Shown piece by piece: positions 53,697-64,000 of a stretch of 64,000 bases of DNA. The DNA is from Chlamydomonas sphaeroides. Lineage: Eukaryota > Chlorophyta > Chlorophyceae > Chlamydomonadales > Chlamydomonadaceae. The DNA is taken from assembly GCA_001662425.1 (NCBI GenBank), contig BDDC01000041.1, positions 25,625-89,624 of the forward strand, read 5' to 3'. Numbering within the stretch: the stretch's first letter is position 1; the number at the start of each line of letters is the position of its first letter. A model generated the notes under the pieces. It was not told where the DNA came from and did no database searches. It worked only from the letters and a program-made list of their open reading frames with translations. A program made the translations under genes and the position numbers.

Positions 53697-56600
53697 ATGT
53701 TCACCCCGCTGCACACCACTGCAGGCAGCGGCAGTCGCAGCGGCAGTGGTAGTGGCAGTGGCAGCAATGGAAGCGACTTCTCTCGCCTAACGCTGCCGGT
53801 GGGCAAACCCCGGACGCGACGTTGCACATGTCATGTACCATGTCCTGCGGCCTCCTGACAGCACCCACCGGAACGTTGCAGGGCTTGCACGAGGATCCAG
53901 GTCGCATCGTGTATTTGTACCGCGAGGGCGAGGACGACGAGTGGGGCCTGCCAGGCGCCGTGGAGGTGGGCTTGCTGCGGGGCCCTGCGGGCTGCGGGCT
54001 GCAACCGTTCCGGGTCCGGCCTCCGGCGTCAGCCGCAAGCAATGCACCTCGCACAGCCCCTGTCATCCCCCACAACTCACGGGGCACCCTACGTCCACCG
54101 CCACCTCCGCACGCGCACCTCCGCCGACCCCAGTCCACCCCTGCCTCCCTCTGCAGCAGCCCGGTGACGGCCGGGACAGCGACGACGAGGACGAGGACGA
54201 GCAGGACGGCGGCGCGCCAGCGCCCGCCAGCGCGCGGTCCCCAGAGCTCACGCCGCGTGGCGGCCCAGGACCCGACGCATTCCGCTACCGGCGGGACCCC
54301 TGGCTGGCAGGCCAGGGCCTGGTGCCGCAGCCCCCTCAGGCCGCAGCAGCTGTTGCCGGGCCAGGCCCAGGCAGCGGCTGGGCCGGTGAGGGCTACGGGG
54401 GCCCCGCGGGGCCCCGCCAGCCATCCTTCCGCAGCAGGCCCAACCCTCACATCCGGGCGTCGGTGCCGCCGGCGGGGCCGGGGCCGGGCGCGGTGGCAGC
54501 GGCGCCAGGCAGCGGCGGCGGCGGTGGCGGCGGCGTGGGCTCCTCGCTGACGCTGCTGCTGATACGCCACCAGCCCGCGCCTCCGGCGGCGCCGCCGCCT
54601 GACGCGCAGCAGCGGCGGCAGACCTCGCAGCGCACCCTCCTACTGCAGCCGCGGCCGCCGGGCGCTTCTCCTGGAGCGCCGTCGCCGGCGGCCTCGCCGC
54701 ACCAGCCCAGCCCGCAGCGGCCGCCGGGGCCTCCCGGCACCTTGGCCACCGCCTCCGCCGCTGCGGCGGCGCCCGAGTCGCCGCAGCCCTCACCCCGCGG
54801 CGGCGGCGGCGGCGGCAGCGGCTCCGCCAGCTGGCGGTACCCCGGCTCGGGCGGCGTGCGCTCGCGGCCGTCCTTCTGCGCCTCTTCGTCTGCTTCGGGC
54901 AGCTCCTCAGAGCGCGGCTCCTCCGCTGATTCCTCGCGCTCAGCAAGTCGGGATGGCAGCCGTAGTCCGCCACGGCGCAGCGCCGCCGCCGCCGCGGCAG
55001 CGGCCGCCGCCGCCACCGGGCACCACTTTGCGCTGGCGCCGCGGTCCGGAGCTGGGCTGTCGTACCGTCGGTACGGTGACCCCCTGGATCCGGATTACGG
55101 CATGGGCGGGTTCTCCGGCGGCGGCCGCGGCCGCGCCGCTAGCCCGCCGCAGCGCGCCGGCGCAGCCGCCAGCGCCCTCAGCCGTGACGGCGAGGGCAGC
55201 TCGCTGCGCCGCCGGCTGCACAGCCCGCCGGGCCGCGGCGGCGGCGGCGCCGACGCCGTTGGCGACGGCGACGCCGTTGGCGACGGCGACGCCGGGGGCA
55301 TGAGCCTGGCGTTTGAGCTGGAGCTTGAGCGGGCGTTGCGGGGCCGCGGCGGCAGCTCGGACGACGGCGGTGGGTCAGAGGACATGGCTAGCAGCGTTGG
55401 CACGAGCCGGCGCAGCAGCTGGCAGGGCTCCACCCCGCCACCACTGGGCTCGGGCGCTGGGACCGGCGGCGGCGGTGGCGGCGGCGGCTTTGAGAGGCCG
55501 GGTATGGGCCTGGCGGCGGGTCCGTCCTGGCGGACGTCGCTCGGGGCCCCGGCGGCGGCGGCGGCGGCCCACGCCGGCAGCGCTGGCAGAGGCGCCGGCT
55601 TTGGCGCGGGTGGTGGCGGCGGGCTGGCGGCGCGCGGCGGGGACACGGACATGGACGCGGAGATGCGGTATCCAGGCCCCAGCGCGTCAGGTGGGTTGGC
55701 AGGGCTGGCTGGCGAGCTCCCGCATGCCTGCGTGTCCCCGTGCCCCGTGCCCGACGCAGCGGCTCGCGGGCTGCTGACACCGCCGCGTGTGGGGTCAGCC
55801 GCTGTGTGGCGTCTGCCCCCTCCTCAGCCCAACGCCTGCGCGGCCCGGCTGCTGCGTGGGCTGCCCTGCAGCCGCCCGCACCGCCTGCCGCCCACGGCTT
55901 TGCGCCGGCGCCAGCAGCCACCCCCATCACACCCGCTCCCTACCCACCCGCCCCGTGCCGCCAGGCAACCCCTTGTCCCGGGCCGTGAGCGAGGCCTCCT
56001 GGGACGCGCGCGTCGGCGGCCTGGCCTCCGGCGCGCTAACCTCCTTCGTCGGCCCGCCGCATGCCGCCTCCCACGCAGCCGCTGCCGCCGCCGGCGGCGG
56101 CCCTACCAGCCCCGGCGGCGGCGGCGGCGGCGGCCTCGGCGGCGGCGTTCCGTTCGGCCGCTACGGCCGCCCGGGCCTCAGCGTGCCGCTGCCCGGCGGC
56201 GGCGGCGCGCTGAGCCTGGGTGGCTTCGGCGGCGGCCTGCACTTCCTCACCGCAGCCGGCACAGTAACCATCGGCGGCCTGGGGCCGCTAGGCGGGCTGG
56301 GCACGCTAGGCAGCCTGGGGACGCTAGCCGGCGGCCTCGGCGGCATGGGCTTCATGCAGCGAGGGCCCGGCGGCCCGCCGGGCCCCGGCGGCGGCGGACC
56401 CGCCGCCGCTCCCTGCCCAACTTCGGCCGAGTCGTCGCCGTCGGGCCAGGCCGATGGGCGCCGCCGGGCCATGGACCTGGGGCCGGCGGCGTCGCCGCGG
56501 CGGCTGCCGCTGGGCCCGCTGGAGGAGGGCCTGGCGGGGCCGCCGCCGCCGCCGCTGACGCCGCCGCCGGCGGCTCCGCCGCCGCTGGCGGCCGGCCGGC

Positions 56601-57221
56601 AGTACGGCGACGGGCTGGCGGGGGTGCTGAGCAGCGCGCAAATCCAGGAGTGGATGAGCCAGCACGCCTCGCGGCTGCTGCTGCCGCGGCACATGCATGA
56701 CATTGCGGACATTGTGTTCCGGCCGCCCAGCGCCGCGCCCGAGAAAAAGTGAGGCCCGCCTCAGCGGCGCCATCGTAGCTGGCTGCTGAGCTGCAAGTCC
56801 CCGTCAACCGCGTCCTGCCTGCCTGCCTGCCTGCCTGCCCCCTGCTTCCTGCCCCCTCTGACCTGGCGCCACCCGTCCCTGCACCGCCGCGAACCCCTTG
56901 CCCTTGTCCCTGCCGGCCCCCCGCTGCCTCCAAACGTTGCCCCACCCGCCCCTGCCCACCCGCCCCCCCGGCCCCCCCCTCCGCAGGCCGCCGCGCTGCC
57001 TGCCCTGCGCCTCGCCCGACGCCGCGCTGCCGCCGCCCCTGCTGCTGGGCGGCCGCTACCCGCCCATCGCCGTGTGCCGCATCCTGGCCGACGGCGCCTT
57101 CGTGGCCGGCCTGCTGGCGGGGCTGCCGGGCGTGGACCCCGGCGCGCCGCGGTTGGGGGCGGTGCTGAGCGCGCTGCGGGGGCAGGACGTGCTGCTGGCG
57201 GAGCTGGGCGAGCCGGAGTGA
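53697..57221 (+). CDS. Gly/Ala/Pro-rich protein of unknown function (912 aa)
   Basis: Five exons, 53697-53798, 53882-53965, 54157-55690, 55965-56748, 56987-57221, join in phase to 912 aa. Exon 1 encodes MFTPLHTTAG followed by a Ser-Gly run and SDFSRLTLP. Exon 2 encodes GRIVYLYREGEDDEWGLPGA, the only ordered-looking N-terminal piece. The long middle is disordered: an acidic tract (DSDDEDEDEQD), Pro/Ala runs, a Ser-rich patch, and poly-Gly stretches. Ordered-looking sequence returns at the end: ALSSAQIQEWMSQHASRLLL-like helix near residue 800 and GGRYPPIAVCRILADGAFVA GLLAGLPG in the last exon. The shift to constrained sequence across two intron junctions argues for a real gene. I do not recognise the family. 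It may be lineage-specific. Confidence 0.72.
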
Positions 57222-58043
57222 GCGGCGGGGAAAGGGGAGGGCAGGACAGGGGACGGCTGCGTGCTACGCCTGGGGCATGCGTGTGGTGCGGTGCGTGGCA
57301 CTGGAGGAGCGGGGGGCGAGGGGCGGGACGTGCTGCTGGCGTAGCACACAAGGGAGCATGGGGAAAGGGCAGGCGGGAGGTGACAGGGGGGAGGTGAAAG
57401 GCGGGAGGGGCGCAGAGCGCCAAAGTGCTGGTGTTGGCTTGCCCGCCTGCCCGCCCAGCCCGTCGCTGGGGTGGCCCTGCCTTGACGGTGTTCTCCGTGC
57501 CAGCTGCGCGATCGCTGCCTTCGGCGTGGCGCGCGGGAGGTGGGGCAGGGCTGTGTGTCACTCGTACGGCAGGGTGTGACAAGCCGTGTGTCGCATGTGT
57601 GATAAATACGCGGTGTTGCATGCTGGCAGTTGGTAGCGTACGGAGTAGTGAGTGATCAGGGAAGGGTATCAGGCGTGCGGGAGGGTTGGGTGCAGGATTG
57701 CCATGGTACGGCACTGGTTGGCGGGGCTTGTTTGGTCTGGGGCGGGAAACTGGGATGGGGAGCTGGGGCTGCGGCGCAACTGCAGCAGCTCGGCCGGGGG
57801 CCGCGGTTCCTAGGTTGCGTGCGGCTGTGCGCCGTGCGTGAAGCCTGGAGCGATGTGTGCAGGTGGTAGCTGGCGTGCGTGCGCGCTGCAAAGCGCGGTC
57901 ATGGGAGTGCGGACGGCGCGGGCGTGGCCTGTACAGTGTCGGGTGGGGAGCGGGTAGGCGACCAAGCGCATGGCGGACCCTTGAGATTGCTGATGCTCCA
58001 GCGCAGAACGGTAGGCGAGGGCGACGGACGCTCGCTCTTGCTA

Positions 58044-58048
58044 TGTAA
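58044..58048 (+). terminator. Candidate poly(A) signal TGTAA for the 912-aa protein gene
   Basis: TGTAA about 820 bases past the stop. Confidence 0.35.
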
Positions 58049-58196
58049 ATCAGAGCCTGGTGCGCCGGTGCCTATAGGGGGAGCGGGGCTACCGCGAACG
58101 TCAAAGGAACAAACAGAGCGCAAAGTGCCAAGCCCTGACGCCTAACAGACCCACGGGCGCTGCTATGCAAATACCCGCGACACCCCATAGCTCACG

Positions 58197-58208
58197 TATA
58201 CTTAAATA
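58197..58208 (+). promoter_or_regulatory. Possible TATA-like element of the ferritin gene
   Basis: TATACTTAAATA in otherwise GC-rich sequence, 157 bases before the ferritin ATG; an A/T-rich patch continues to about 58221. Confidence 0.4.
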
Positions 58209-58364
58209 CCGTACAAAATTTAGAGCCAGCCTCGGGCCGTGCCGTTGCCGAGCTGCGCATTGCTGCATCGAGCGTTCCGGGCTGTCTTACCGAAAGATGC
58301 CTCCCATAATAATCCTGTCTAGTGCTTCCATACTGTCGCCTGTTCTACGAATTGCTCTTGCAAC

Positions 58365-61057
58365 ATGTCGGCCACTCTGCGCTCTTCCGCTAGCCGGCTT
58401 GCCGCTCGGCAACAGCGGCCGGCGAAGGTGGTGCCTGCGAGGTCAGTTGTGTTGATACGTAATGCAGTAGCCTGCCGGCGCGATGTCGTAAGGTCGCTTG
58501 TGCAGCGCCAAGTGCGAGTCGCGGCATGCGCGCGCCACACGCGGGCTTGTGTCGCCTGCCGCGTTGCCGGTTTGTGCGCCCTGTTGCACGGCACATACTC
58601 TCTGTTCCTATCCAGACAGCTTCTGCGCTTTCCGGTCGTGCGGTGTGCCAGGCAGCGCTCTGGCGGCTTGGCGCTAGCCACGCCGCTTTCCCCCGTTGAC
58701 CCCACACGCCCCAATGCCACGCCGCTTCCACCCTTCACAGCTGCGTCCGCTCGGTGCGCTGCCGTGCCGCCACGGCCGAGGCCACCAACAGCACCATCTC
58801 TGGCGTTGTCTTCCAGCCGCTGAACGCGCAGGTGCGGGGGGACGGCAAGTGGCGCGCACCCCGCCCAACAGCTACGACCCGCCGCCTCGCAGCCCCTGGG
58901 TCCCCCACAAGACATGCAGCCCCTCCCTAGCTCAGTATCCCCGGGGCAGCGCTCGGGCCCTGGGCTGCGCCGCACGCGGCTTGCATACGCGATGTTGCTG
59001 CCTCCCCACTGCCACGCGATCGCTCGCTGCCTCGAGTCTCACGCGATCGTTCGCTGCCTAGGGCTCCAGCGCCTCGAGTCACGCCACCGGGGTACCATGC
59101 GCCTCGCCGCTCACTGCCACCCTAGCCTCCCACCGCCCTTGAACCTGCATGCGGCGCTGCGGCGCCTCGTCATGCCCAGGGGCAGAGCGGGGCGCCGCAC
59201 GCTCGCCCCCGCAAAGTCCACTGCACTGCGCCGCACGCAGCCCCGCGCGCCCGAGCGCGCCAAGACGCATGCACCCCGCTCAGTCTCCTCCCCGCGCGCC
59301 CAAGCGCGCCAAGACCCGTGCACCCCGCTCAGTCCCCTCCTCCCCGCGCGACCGACCACCGTCGCGTTCTGCGGCTGCTTAGCCTTGCATCGCGTCACTC
59401 GTCCCTCCCGCCCCTCACCCCTGCTTCCCCCCGGGCCCAGGCCGAGCTGGCCATCGTGGACTCGACCAACTCGGCGGTGGCCTCGCTCTGCCGCGTGGAC
59501 TTCCACCCCGCCTGCGAGGCAGCCATCAACGAGCAGGTCAAGTGAGGCCTGCACATGAGGGGCGAGGGGAGGGGAGGGCAGCAGCAGGGGCCCAGCACCT
59601 CGCCAGGGTCTGGTGCCAGCTGTACGTGGGGGCTCCTATCTGACCGCTCCTGCCCCTCTTCACTCATGCTCGCCGTGCCCTCTCCTTCCCGCCCCCGCCC
59701 CCAGCATCGAGTACACGGTGTCGTACGTGTACCACGCGCTGTGGGCCTACTTCGACCGTGAGCAGGGCCGAGGGCGAGCAGGGGGGTTGCGTCCAGGGTG
59801 TTTCCGTGTGTCTCGTCGCGTACCCGCCCCCTGAGCAGGAACACAGTGCCGTGGCTGAAGCCCTGTCGTGTGCGCCCCCGGCGGCCCGACTCTCAGCCGC
59901 GCAGCTGCAATCCCCAAGCTCCTCCTTCCACGTTTTCACCTCCCCGCTGCGGCCCCGCCCCTTCCCAGGCGACAATGTGGCTCTGCCCGGCCTGGCCGCC
60001 TTCTTCAAGGCGGGCAGCGCTGAGGAGCGCGAGCACGCCGAGCTGCTGATGGACTACCAGAACCGCCGCGGGGGGCGCGTGGTGCTGGGGCCGCTGGCGG
60101 TGCCGGAGCTGGACCTGGCCAACAGCGAGAAGGTGGGGCTGGAAGGGGGTGGATGGGGGTGCTGGGCGGGCTGCCCCACCCCGTCCATTCCCCTGTCGCC
60201 GTGGACCATGGCCCCTGTGCTCGCTGCCTCTGCGACCCGCGACCCCACCGCACCGCGTCGCCCTGTCTCTTCTCTCTCCCAGGGTGACGCGCTGTACGCC
60301 ATGGAGCTGGCCCTGTCGCTGGAGAAGCTCAACTTCCAGAAGCTGCGCCAGCTGCACTCGGTGGCCGACGAGCACGGCGACGCCAGCATGGCCGACTTCG
60401 TGGAGGGCGACCTGCTGGCGGAGCAGGTGGGGGAGGGCGCACACGGGGTGCGGGTGCAGTCCTGGCTAGTGACGACAAGGTGCAAAGCAGGGCCGCAAGG
60501 ACGGCGGGGAGGTGGCGGTGCCAGGGCGCACGCGAGGGGAGCGCCGCTGTGCGTGCATGCAGCTTGGGTGCGGCTGCGTACGTGGGGGCAGTGAGTTGAG
60601 GAGTAGGAGCATACAGTGACACGACGCGCGCGGCACACCCTGGGTCAATGACGTGTCGGTCGTCTGTCTCCCCCCGCCACGGCCCCCGCCCCCTGCCTGG
60701 GCCCCCAGGTTGAGGCCGTCAAGAAGGTGGCCGAGTACGTGTCCCAGCTGCGGCGCGTGGGCAAGGGCCTGGGCGTCTACCAGTTCGACAAGGTGTGGAC
60801 GGGGAGGGAAGAGAGGGAGGGAATGCGACGGCGCCTCAGAGGGGTGGGGAAGAGGTGGGGTCAGGGGCACGGGACAGTGGGTTGGGGGCAGGAATAGTTG
60901 GAGGTAGTGCACGGCATTCCGAGCTGTTAAAGTAGACCGCTGGTCCCACGACCCAAGCATCAGGGTCTCCGCCGTGACTCCTGTCCCGGCCCCTGTTCTG
61001 CCGCCCTCCACCCCTCAGGAGCTGGCCGAGGAGGTGGCCAAGGCCGCCCCCGCCTAG
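58365..61057 (+). CDS. FER: Ferritin, plastid type
   Basis: Forms a 24-subunit shell that oxidises and stores iron. Eight exons, 58365-58441, 58741-58831, 59441-59541, 59705-59757, 59969-60132, 60283-60426, 60709-60792, 61019-61057, give 250 aa, as in Chlamydomonas-type ferritins. Residues 1-40 are a Ser/Arg/Ala-rich transit peptide, then the plant extension with VVFQPLNAQ. The ferroxidase site is complete by alignment to human H-ferritin: Glu92, Tyr99, Glu127, His130, Glu176 and Gln210. Conserved phrases include [60 protein letters not shown] and [12 protein letters not shown]. Introns 2 and 1 are the longest (609 and 299 bp). The identification is secure; FER1 versus FER2 is not decided. 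Confidence 0.97.
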
Positions 61058-61700
61058 GCGTGATCAGCCTCGGACCTCGAGCATAAGCTGGCGGGCCCGG
61101 CGGCGCGCCCCTGCCGGCTAGCCCTGCGCGGGCGATGCGTGTGGGGTATGGGGAGGACGAGGCCCGCGGGCGGCGGCAGGGACCTCCTGCGTTGCATTAG
61201 CGGCCGCGGATGGGGCCGCGCGCCGGCCGCTTCGTGACCATGACTGGCGACTCGACGCGTGCAGCGCACATGATGCTTGATACCTTGATCTGGGCAGCTG
61301 CCTCGATGGGGAGCAGAGACGCGTGCAGTGCCGTGCAATGTCCTAGGTGCGCCGCCCCGGGCCCGGCCCTCGCGCTGGGTGCGCTAGGCCCCATGCGGAT
61401 GCTCCGCATTGCCGTGGGTCCGTGCTTTGCGCGCTACGCGTTACGCGTTTGCGTGCTGCATGGCGGGTCCCTCCGGGGGCCCGGCCGATGCCGGCGGCGT
61501 TCGTTGTGACTCGTGGGCCCGGCGTCCTGCTGGCGCGCGGCGTGGCGTGGCGTTAGACGTGGCGGCGACGGGCCCTGTGAAGTTAGTGTTGTTATTGGTG
61601 CTAGAAGTTACGGCGGATTGGGTTTGCCTGCTGGTGCTGTCGCGCACGGGCGCGGCCACATTGGCATTGTGCTCTGGACCGGACCGGCCCCGCGAGGTCG

Positions 61701-61705
61701 TGTAA
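61701..61705 (+). terminator. Candidate poly(A) signal TGTAA for ferritin
   Basis: TGTAA about 640 bases past the ferritin stop, at the start of an A/T-rich patch. Confidence 0.5.
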
Positions 61706-61870
61706 TAATTCATTGTGCAGTGTCCTCCGGCTGCGCGTTCCCGGCCTACAGTACTGTTCCTCGCCCCGGCTTCGTGTTCCTGGCGAAGGCTACGCATACT
61801 GCACAGGCGATGTGGAAGCCGCCCCAGCGCCCCTTGCAGGAGGGGGCAGCTCGAGGCGGTTCTAGCATTC

Positions 61871-61905
61871 ACTGTAGAACCAGCGTGGACGTCAGCGAAG
61901 GGTAC
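61871..61905 (+). repeat. 35-bp dispersed repeat, copy 2
   Basis: Matches 44047-44081 at 31 of 35 positions in the same orientation. It lies just downstream of the ferritin poly(A) motif. Confidence 0.8.
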
Positions 61906-63072
61906 CGTTTGTGAGTCTAGCGTTTCGTGTGAGCCTAGGGTTTCGAACAACCTCGAACAACCTTAGGTTTCTGGCTGATGGCGGTTGTGGTCACGGTCCT
62001 GGGGCCCACACGCTGACGTAACCCTGCCCTTCCCGTTACCGTTCTACACCGCCATTCAAGGACGCCCGCTAACCGGTCGGGTTGCTGAGCACCCGGGGTG
62101 CCAGAGCGGTTGTTGCAAGGCGGTCTCTGCTCTTCTCCTGGCATCCTTCCAGTGAATGACAAGCTAGAACGAAGTCAATGAAGGAGTATAGTTGTATTTG
62201 GAAACCCTGCCCTCCCAGGTCCCGGCCGGGCAATCCCACCCACCCTAGCCAGCTACCGAGACGAGGCACGCAGCTGTGCGTTGATGTTCCTTGTTACACG
62301 GCCGCATGGGCCACACCCCGCCTAGCGCCCTCTTGGCACACCCACCCTACGTTACTGGGCTTCATTGCCCCCGCTACCACGCCGCGTCAGCCTCCAGGCC
62401 CCAGCCAGTCGAAGCACGCGACAGCGCCGCCAGGGATGTGAGCACCTAGCTGCACCGCACCGCACCCATGGCTGCCGCCACACGTTGAGCTCCGCCTCCG
62501 CACCTCGCTCGCCGCCGCGGTCGGCCCCCCGCGCAGCCGCCTCTGCATGCCCTGCTGGCTGCATCGGCCCGGCAGCGGTACATCCCCGCGAGGCGCGGCT
62601 CTACCCCACCTACCCCACCGACCATTGGCTCTACAACGTGATCGCACACCAAGCCCGCGTGCTGCTGCGCATCCCCCCCCTTGCACACGCCTGCCGTCCG
62701 AGGCGCGCGCCGAGTGCCCCGCCCATCCTCCTCACCGCCTGCGCCCCACTCCCCATCACCCGGATGTGCCAGGCCGCAGGACCCTCGCCTCCAGGACCAG
62801 GGCCCACGTCACGCCCGGCTGTGCAGCGCACGCGCCAATGCCTCATGCGGTGCCTTCATGCAAGGCGGCTTTCACACGATGCGGCACACGTACCGACACG
62901 CCTAACCACGAGCCCCCGCGCCCATCCGCCTAGCCCTAGCGTGCTCCTGCCCCTGCCCGCCTCCCCGCGCACCGCCGCCGCCGCCGCAACTCTACGCCCC
63001 GACCGCCGGCACTGATAAGCATGCTTGCCCGGCGCTCCTTCACGCCCGCCGCCCCTTACTAATTACACCAGG

Positions 63073-63702
63073 CTATGCCTGGTGTTTGTCGTCCCCGAGC
63101 CCCAGTCCCTGCCTTAACCGGTCCATCAGCTTCCCCACACTGCCCGCCTTCTTATGCGCAGAGCCAGGCGCCACCAGGCCGTTCACCGACCCCCCATTGG
63201 TGGCCCCGCCTCGCTCCACGTCCCCTGCCGCCGCCGCCGACTGGCTTGCGCCGCCGTTGGCGTCGGACGCGACGACGGCGGTGGGCTCGTCGGCTGCCGG
63301 CGGGTCGTCGTCGCGCTTGACCTTGATGGCCTCCGTATGCTTGCTGACGGGCGCGATGATGATCGAGTAGAACTGCGCGGGGCGCGCAGAAAGCAGGGCA
63401 GGCAGAGGTAGGTGAGGGTGTGCAGGAGACATCAGGGGTGAAGGCGGAGGCGACACAAGGGCGTCGGCAAGGGGTGGAGGAGGCGGAGGGCGGGTGCGCG
63501 GGGAAAAGCTAAGGGGAACAGAAAAGGGGCGCCCCCCCCGTCAGCTACGCCACGCCAGGTTGGCAAGGCCCAGACGGCCGGGATCCGGGAGGCAGCTCAC
63601 CTGCCAGCTAACGTTGGCCACGATGGCCAGTCCGCCCACCACGGTGTACAGCAGCACGAAGCAGGTGCCGTAGTAGCGGGGGCTATCGTGGTAGTTGTGC
63701 GC
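63073..63702 (-). CDS. Membrane protein, C-terminal exons only (partial)
   Basis: Two exons are visible, 63702-63601 and 63372-63073, both phase 0, giving 133 residues to the stop; the rest of the gene lies upstream, beyond 63702 and possibly beyond the window. The first exon reads AHNYHDSPRYYGTCFVLLYT followed by VVGGLAIVANVSWQ, a transmembrane segment. The second begins FYSIIIAPVSKHTEAIKVKR, then a polar Ala/Asp/Gly tail containing KLMDRLRQGLGLGDDKHQA at the very end. This looks like the last membrane helix and cytosolic tail of a multi-pass protein. I do not recognise the family. Between 63703 and 64000 I could not identify a further exon. Confidence 0.6.
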
Positions 63703-64000
63703 CTGCAGCAAGCACGGCAGCGGGGCATGGCAGGCCACGCACGGCGGCGGGGCACAACGTTGGCGGCAGGGCGCGGGCGCCCGGCGAGGCCGCGACGAGG
63801 GCCGTGGGGTGGCGCAACAGCATAGCCCAGCTGCCGCACAGGGCCCCGAGCGCCCGGCGGGACGATCCGAAGACCCATAGCAGCCGTGGCAGGCAGCAGG
63901 GCGCGGGCGCGGCCTCGCTCCGGCGAAGCCGTGGGGCCGCTCGACTTGGTGCTGTGAGGCGATGCCCTCCCCCGGCTCCCCCCCCCCCCGGTGCCCCCCC

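Larger units (their letters stand above)
57222..58364. other. Intergenic region upstream of ferritin
   Basis: Probably the 3' UTR of the 912-aa protein gene to about 58060, then the ferritin promoter. No additional gene is supported. Confidence 0.45.
61058..63072. other. Convergent intergenic region, ferritin / membrane protein
   Basis: 2 kb without a supported gene. Contains the ferritin 3' UTR, the second 35-bp repeat copy, and a TTACA at 62294-62298 that could serve the minus-strand gene. Confidence 0.4.

Noticed and set aside
62365..63015. Plus-strand open frame of 216 codons downstream of ferritin
   Set aside because: Pro/Arg/Ala-rich translation typical of GC-rich noncoding DNA, with no conserved segment.

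Overview
This window reads as nuclear DNA of a green alga of the Chlamydomonas/Volvox type (Chlorophyta). It is very GC-rich, the genes are densely packed on both strands, and almost every gene is cut by many short introns with GTG(A/C)G-type donors. Proteins carry long Ala/Gly/Pro/Gln runs, TGTAA poly(A) motifs lie downstream of several genes, and the gene set mixes cilium (IFT22), chloroplast (TIC20, fibrillin, peptide deformylase, plant-type ferritin) and general eukaryotic genes. Two runs of N (15303-15669 and 47929-48436) mark a draft assembly. I rebuilt gene models by joining exons whose splice phases agree; most give proteins close to the length expected for their family. Species cannot be named from this sequence.

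Layout. 1-3.4 kb: no convincing gene; holds a diverged duplicated repeat. 3.6-5.5 kb (-): ribosomal protein uS5 (RPS2). 6.0-7.4 kb (-): IFT22/RABL5, head to head with TIC20 (7.6-9.2 kb, +). 10.2-19.0 kb (-): a giant, mostly disordered protein (>2,590 aa) with a small C-terminal helix-turn-helix-like domain. 20.0-23.4 kb (+): a 917-aa coiled-coil protein. 24.0-25.8 kb (-): an ER-type Sep15/SELENOF-like protein that has lost its redox motif. 26.1-27.8 kb (+): a repeat-like ORF broken by two frame changes. 29.1-32.1 kb (+): PEX11. 33.7-36.2 kb (+): a plastid fibrillin. 36.9-39.5 kb (+): serine decarboxylase. 40.5-42.4 kb (+): proteasome assembly chaperone 1. 43.1-45.9 kb (-): a TEX47-like protein. 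46.7-49.1 kb (+): TXNDC9/PhLP3. 50.4-53.3 kb (-): organellar peptide deformylase. 53.7-57.2 kb (+): a 912-aa Gly/Ala/Pro-rich protein. 58.4-61.1 kb (+): ferritin. 63.1-63.7 kb (-): the 3' end of a membrane protein gene.

The genes form no single pathway; this is ordinary housekeeping chromosome. Loose groupings exist: proteostasis (PAC1, PhLP3, PDF, Sep15-like), plastid function (TIC20, fibrillin, PDF, ferritin) and cilia (IFT22 and perhaps the TEX47-like gene). Several pairs are divergent and may share promoters: IFT22/TIC20 (194 bp apart), Sep15-like/broken ORF (289 bp), PDF/912-aa protein (425 bp). No CRISPR array, convincing tRNA, rRNA or intact transposon was seen. The items most worth following up are the Sep15-like protein without a CxU/CxC motif, the 31-nt micro-exon carrying the deformylase active-site motif, the duplicated exon tail in the TEX47-like gene, and the giant disordered putative DNA-binding protein.
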